Positions 53,142 through 57,039 of a stretch of DNA of 57,039 nucleotides are shown piece after piece. The stretch comes from Campylobacteraceae bacterium (lineage in GTDB: Bacteria > Campylobacterota > Campylobacteria > Campylobacterales > Sulfurovaceae). The stretch is taken from positions 1 to 57,039 of the forward strand of contig JALXFN010000073.1 of assembly GCA_027068975.1 (NCBI GenBank), given 5' to 3'. A model generated the notes under the pieces. It saw only the letters and a program-made list of their open reading frames with translations, did not search any database and had not been told where the DNA came from. Positions within the stretch are counted from its first letter, which is position 1. The number at the start of each line of letters is the position of its first letter. A program made the position numbers and the translations under genes.

Positions 53142-53996
53142 ATGGAATTAAATATATTAATAGTCTTAGCTATAGCTGTAATTGTTACACTCTATAAAGG
53201 TATAAAGATTGTCCCTCAAGGTGAAGAGTGGATTATAGAAAAGCTTGGTAAATTTTCAAGAACTTTAGAACCAGGGTTAAACTTTATTGTTCCCTATGTA
53301 GATGATGTTCGTCAACGTATCTCAACCCGTGATATTATTATGGATATCCCTCAACAAGAAGTTATTACAAAAGATAATGCAGTCATTAGAACTAATGCTG
53401 TTGCCTTTGTACGTGTAACCAATCCAAAAGATGCCCTCTATGGAGTTGAAAATTTCAAACTTGCAATCACTAATCTTATTATGACAACTCTGCGTTCAAT
53501 TATTGGTGAGATGAAGCTTGATGAAGCTCTCTCTAATCGTGAGATGATTAAAGCAAGACTAAAAGAGGCTATTATTGATGATGTATCTGACTGGGGTGTT
53601 ACTGTTAAATCTGTAGAGATTCAAGACATTAACCCAAGTGGTTCCATGCAAGACTCAATGGAGCGTCAAGCAGCTGCAGAGCGTGAAAGAAGAGCCATAG
53701 AGACCACAGCAGAGGGTAACAAAAATGCTGCCATCTTAGAAGCCCAAGGTAAACTAGAAGCTGCCAAACTAGAAGCCGAAGCACAAGTCGCACTGGCGAC
53801 TGCTTCTTCTGAAGCAATGGAGATGATAGCTAAAGCCACCGATGGAAAAGAGCTACCTGCCATGTTCTTACTTGGTGACCGTTACATCAATACTTTAGAG
53901 AAAATGACACAATCACCTAACGCTAAATTTGTAGTTTACCCTGCTGATATTCAAGGAGCTATCAAAGGTATGTTGGGGTCAGTATTTACGAAGTAA
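53142..53996 (+). CDS. SPFH/stomatin-family membrane protein (QmcA-like)
   Basis: 284 residues: N-terminal TM (about 3-16), an SPFH/Band 7 domain (VPQGEEWIIEKLGKFSRTLEPGLNF, RISTRDIIMDIPQQEVITKDN), then an Ala/Glu-rich coiled coil (AAERERRAIETTAEGNKNAA) and a C-terminal oligomerisation part. Forms membrane rings that organise proteases or quality control; pair with NfeD. AAGGA ribosome site. A hairpin follows. Confidence 0.95.
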   Translation: MELNILIVLAIAVIVTLYKGIKIVPQGEEWIIEKLGKFSRTLEPGLNFIVPYVDDVRQRISTRDIIMDIPQQEVITKDNAVIRTNAVAFVRVTNPKDALYGVENFKLAITNLIMTTLRSIIGEMKLDEALSNREMIKARLKEAIIDDVSDWGVTVKSVEIQDINPSGSMQDSMERQAAAERERRAIETTAEGNKNAAILEAQGKLEAAKLEAEAQVALATASSEAMEMIAKATDGKELPAMFLLGDRYINTLEKMTQSPNAKFVVYPADIQGAIKGMLGSVFTK

Positions 53997-54002
53997 AAAC
54001 TT

Positions 54003-54026
54003 AGGCTACTCTAAACTGAGTAGCCT
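54003..54026 (+). terminator. Perfect 9-bp hairpin after the stomatin gene, no U-tract
   Basis: AGGCTACTC (54003-54011) pairs with GAGTAGCCT (54018-54026), 6-base loop, just after the stop. Followed by TAACCC, no U-run. Confidence 0.55.
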
Positions 54027-54080
54027 TAACCCAAAATTTGATACAATACTTCTATTATATAGATACCAAGCTAAAATCCT

Positions 54081-54148
54081 GTAGGTTCGATTTCATCGAA
54101 CAAAAAACCAAAACCCATAAATAATCCGTTCGATAAAATCGAACCTAC
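54081..54148. repeat. Paired REP elements (BIME), family C
   Basis: Left unit: GTAG (54081-54084) then GTTCGAT-TTC-ATCGAAC (54085-54101). Right unit, inverted: GTAG (54148-54145) then GTTCGAT-TTT-ATCGAAC. Both are perfect 7-bp hairpins with 3-base loops. 26 bases separate them. Lies between the stomatin and rnr genes. Confidence 0.82.
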
Positions 54149-54199
54149 AGATTCAAAATATTAAACTCTTATATAGTTACTTCAATAGACAGGAAAATC

Positions 54200-56164
54200 A
54201 TGTCACCATTTGCCATACAACTTATTAACGGTTTTAAAGAGACCGACTTAGAACTAGAAGATAGAAACTCATTTCAAAAACTGCAACAACTCGGAGCCAT
54301 AGAAGAGGTCGAAGGACTTTGGAAGCTCAAATCACTCTACCGTGTGGGGCAACTCTATGTCAACAAAGAGGGTCGTGGTTTTGTAGAGGCTCAAACACCT
54401 GAACAGAAAGACCTACTTGTAGAGGCACAAGATATGGGTGAAGCCAACCCTCATGACGATGTGGTGGTAAAACGAATTATTGCACGACGTGGACGTGCTT
54501 CTGCTAAAGTGCAACTGGTTATTCGTAAAGCTCATATATTTCAACTCGTTTACACCAATACCAATGAATCGGGTATTTTTGAGATACTCGACCTAAAGAC
54601 AGGACTTCCTACCCACGCTGTCATGAAAAATATGGATTTAAAAGCTTTTAAAATGGGAACTGTTTTAAAGGTAGACTCTGAAACCGATGAAGTATTAGAA
54701 GTATTTGGACACTTGGCTGACCCAAAAGTCGATGAAAAAATCTCACTGGCACTTTATAACCGAGCTGATGATGTTTTTGAAGAGGATTGTGTCGCACAAG
54801 CTGTTGAGGTTGAGTCTGAAGTAACTGTTAGTGAACATAGTAACCGTGTAGATTTAACCCATTTGGACTTCTGTACCATTGACCCTGTGACGGCTAAAGA
54901 CTTTGATGATGCCATCTACTTTGATATGAAAGAGCATACACTTTATGTGGCTATTGCCGATGTAAGTCACTATGTGGACTACTTTAGCCCCATAGACACC
55001 GAAGCAAAAAGACGTGGGTTTACAACTTATTTCCCTCATAAATCATTTCCTATGTTACCACGTGAACTGAGTGAAAATATCTGTTCGCTTAAGCCTCATG
55101 TTCCAAGACTGGCATTTGTAGCTAAAATAAAACTCAATGAAAATACTCTATTGCCTGAAAAAGAGGAGTTTTTTGAAGCAATTATTCATTCAAAAAGACG
55201 CTTTAACTATGATGAGATAGATAGGATAATTGAGAGCAATGGAAAGTACGTCGAAGCTGAAAATGAAAAACGTATTTTAGAGTACCTATTGCCTCTACAA
55301 AAAATCACTCAAAGATTAAGAAAAGCCCGTTTAGGTCACGGTTTTGACTTTAGATCTGAAGAGATAAAACTAAGTATCGACGCTAATCATGAGCTAAAAA
55401 GCACACAAATAGAGACAGGAACCCCTTCTCACTCACTCATCGAGGAGTGTATGCTCTTAGCCAATCAAGCAAGTGCTAAACGTTTTGAGTATGGTATCTT
55501 TAGGATTCACCTTCCACCACAACTTTCTAAACTTGAAGAGTTACTAGAGGAGTTAAGTGCCATTAGTCTCTTTGTGACTGACTATGATGATGCCCCATCA
55601 CTCATAAGAGCCATTCAAAAAGAGGCTGAAAGTATGGGAATAGCCTCAGAGGTTGATGGTATGATTATCAAATCACTTAAACAGGCTACTTATGCAGCCA
55701 ATAATGAGGGGCACTTTGGACTTGGCTTTAGCCACTATAGCCACTTTACTTCCCCTATTCGTCGTTACTCTGACCTTATTTTACACCGACTCATAAAGTC
55801 ACAACTAAAAGAGGACAAAGAGCAGAATGAATACTTACTACGAAACATAGAGCCTCTCTGTCAACGAGTTTCAGAACTAGAGCGTGAGTCTACCAAAGCC
55901 GAGTGGGATTTCCGTGACCGTAAGTTGGCACGTTGGGCAGAGAAACGTATTGGTCAAGAGTTTAAAGCTCATGTGGTAGAGGTAGGAGAGAATGCAAAAG
56001 CTGTTCTTGAGTGTGAAGTTGAAGGTGTAACGGTGAACATTCATGGTGACAATGTCATGCTCTTTGATAACATTATCTTACGTATAGAGAGTGTTAGCCT
56101 TGCTATGGCTAAGATTCAAGGTGAGTTCATAGCCAAACGTGAAAAAGAAGTGATGGAGTTATAG
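54200..56164 (+). CDS. rnr: Ribonuclease R
   Basis: 654 residues, a 3'-5' exoribonuclease. N-terminal cold-shock-like domains (GRGFVEAQTPEQKD), RNB domain with catalytic Asp cluster (DPVTAKDFDDAIYF) and FTSPIRRYSDL. The C-terminal S1 part is reduced. Length matches the short RNase R of Campylobacterota (~640-650) rather than E. coli's 813. AGGAAA ribosome site. Confidence 0.95.
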   Translation: MSPFAIQLINGFKETDLELEDRNSFQKLQQLGAIEEVEGLWKLKSLYRVGQLYVNKEGRGFVEAQTPEQKDLLVEAQDMGEANPHDDVVVKRIIARRGRASAKVQLVIRKAHIFQLVYTNTNESGIFEILDLKTGLPTHAVMKNMDLKAFKMGTVLKVDSETDEVLEVFGHLADPKVDEKISLALYNRADDVFEEDCVAQAVEVESEVTVSEHSNRVDLTHLDFCTIDPVTAKDFDDAIYFDMKEHTLYVAIADVSHYVDYFSPIDTEAKRRGFTTYFPHKSFPMLPRELSENICSLKPHVPRLAFVAKIKLNENTLLPEKEEFFEAIIHSKRRFNYDEIDRIIESNGKYVEAENEKRILEYLLPLQKITQRLRKARLGHGFDFRSEEIKLSIDANHELKSTQIETGTPSHSLIEECMLLANQASAKRFEYGIFRIHLPPQLSKLEELLEELSAISLFVTDYDDAPSLIRAIQKEAESMGIASEVDGMIIKSLKQATYAANNEGHFGLGFSHYSHFTSPIRRYSDLILHRLIKSQLKEDKEQNEYLLRNIEPLCQRVSELERESTKAEWDFRDRKLARWAEKRIGQEFKAHVVEVGENAKAVLECEVEGVTVNIHGDNVMLFDNIILRIESVSLAMAKIQGEFIAKREKEVMEL

Positions 56165-56296
56165 CTTCATCATTTCGATTATTAACTTAACGTTTCTTTT
56201 AATTTTCTATATTTAACTCATATTAAAAAAATATCAAATATTAAAAACATCCCTTTATTTTTTCACATTTACTGTTACTTTATATTATTTTTTGTA

Positions 56297-56302
56297 TATA
56301 AT
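56297..56302 (+). promoter_or_regulatory. Possible -10 box of polysaccharide gene
   Basis: TATAAT within TGTATATAAT, 90 bases upstream of the start. The 228-base region is otherwise AT-rich and gene-free. Confidence 0.35.
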
Positions 56303-56392
56303 TGCATTTTAAATATTATTAGATATTTTTTAAAATAGGCTTATATAAAAAGTCTAATATATAGAAGAGAACAACCACCATAGGAAACAAAA

Positions 56393-57039
56393 ATGATATA
56401 CAATAACAGTAGTAAAGATTTTGATATTCACTCACTCTTTAAAATATTTTCTCATTATAAATGGCTCATTATTAGTACAATGTTAATATTTTTAGCTTCA
56501 ATGATGAGCTATCTTTTTTTCAAACCTTCGCTCTACATTTCAGAGGCTATTATGGAAGTTAAAATCCCTCAAGAGAAACAAAGAAGTAGTGATGACCCTC
56601 TTAAAGATATTTTTCATCACAGTTTACTAAAAGTTGAAAAAGAGATAGAAATATTAAAAACGTACAAAATTAATAAAAATGTTATTCAATTTACAAATCT
56701 TCAAACACAATTTTTTATTAAAAAAAGATACAAATACCAAGAGCTTTATAAAAAAGATATTCCTTTAAAGCTAACATATACGAATGTTAATGGGGCATTA
56801 ATCAATAAAATGATTAAGCTTACTCCAAATGGAGAAACTTTCCAACTAGAGATACAATATTCACTACAAGAGAGATTAAAAAGTAAACTAAATAATAGAG
56901 TGCTTTTTCAATTTGACAATAAAACCTTATTTCATTTTGGAGAGCATATTAAAACCAATTTAATAGAAGTAATGATTGAGAAAAATAAAGAAATATCTGA
57001 ACCTATTTACCTTAAATTTACAGGCAGTATGCATGATAT
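56393..57039 (+). CDS. Wzz-type polysaccharide chain-length/export protein, truncated by window edge
   Basis: 215 codons are open from the ATG at 56393 (AGGAAAC upstream) to the end of the window with no stop. Basic start, a TM near residues 26-45 (WLIISTMLIFLASMMSYLFF), then KPSLYISEAIMEV, a Wzz-domain pattern, and a helical Lys/Glu region. This matches chain-length determinants and the N-terminal part of BY-kinase/exopolysaccharide export proteins. Probably opens a polysaccharide locus. A TATAAT box lies about 90 bases upstream. Confidence 0.7.
   Translation, partial: MIYNNSSKDFDIHSLFKIFSHYKWLIISTMLIFLASMMSYLFFKPSLYISEAIMEVKIPQEKQRSSDDPLKDIFHHSLLKVEKEIEILKTYKINKNVIQFTNLQTQFFIKKRYKYQELYKKDIPLKLTYTNVNGALINKMIKLTPNGETFQLEIQYSLQERLKSKLNNRVLFQFDNKTLFHFGEHIKTNLIEVMIEKNKEISEPIYLKFTGSMHD

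Overview
The window reads as a chromosomal segment of a low-GC member of the Campylobacterota (Epsilonproteobacteria), probably a free-living respiratory type rather than a host-adapted pathogen; I cannot fix the genus. The clues are a GyrA whose quinolone-region residue is Asn (as in Helicobacter pylori), a 654-residue RNase R of the short epsilon type, NosL-type copper chaperones, TTG/GTG starts, tightly overlapping genes and promoters with a strong -10 box but little -35. I see no rRNA or tRNA gene, CRISPR array, prophage or intact insertion sequence.

Layout. 1-6401: a truncated exported protein, gyrA, a thioredoxin-like protein, a Mur-ligase-N-domain-like protein and metG. 6480-9137: a redox-flavoured unit (trxC-like thioredoxin, OmpR response regulator, histidine kinase, monohaem cytochrome c). 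9262-13440: an AT-rich accessory patch (DUF2459 protein, BspA/DUF285 repeat surface protein, lipoprotein hydrolase, DUF1835 protein). 13430-19926: a Bat/MoxR system (BatA, BatB-C fusion, BatD, small membrane protein, MoxR ATPase, DUF58 protein) interrupted by a secreted TlpA-like thioredoxin gene on the opposite strand. 20093-28412: a flavin oxidoreductase and a cluster that looks like periplasmic copper/metal handling (double-NosL protein, FtsX-type permease, LolD-type ATPase, cysteine-bearing membrane protein, TauE/UreH-like transporter, second NosL protein), with two acidic membrane-anchored paralogues and a YchJ protein inside it. 28580-32520: an exported protein, two tandem malate dehydrogenases and an outer-membrane barrel protein. 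32686-46976: mostly housekeeping (rhodanese, xseA, ubiE, DEAD-box helicase, EEP nuclease, sbcC, ribF, tlyA, Fic protein, ilvC). 47221-57039: an unusual lipoprotein/DUF3142-like pair, mutY, a multi-EF-hand protein, NfeD plus stomatin, rnr, and the start of a Wzz-type polysaccharide gene running off the end.

The most interesting non-coding signal is a set of short imperfect palindromes with a GTAG foot, mostly in head-to-head pairs (22363-22470, 47087-47224, 54081-54148, plus a single one near 20027). They have the architecture of REP/BIME elements made by RAYT (TnpA-REP) transposases, fall into three sequence families, and one supplies the stop codon of a gene. Other points: -10 boxes only 5 bases from the ATG at three genes (possible leaderless mRNAs), hairpins without U-tracts at several gene ends, a tandem malate dehydrogenase pair with opposite cofactor signatures, and a cytochrome-like linker without haem motif between two NosL domains.

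All calls rest on reading motifs by eye; no database search was run.
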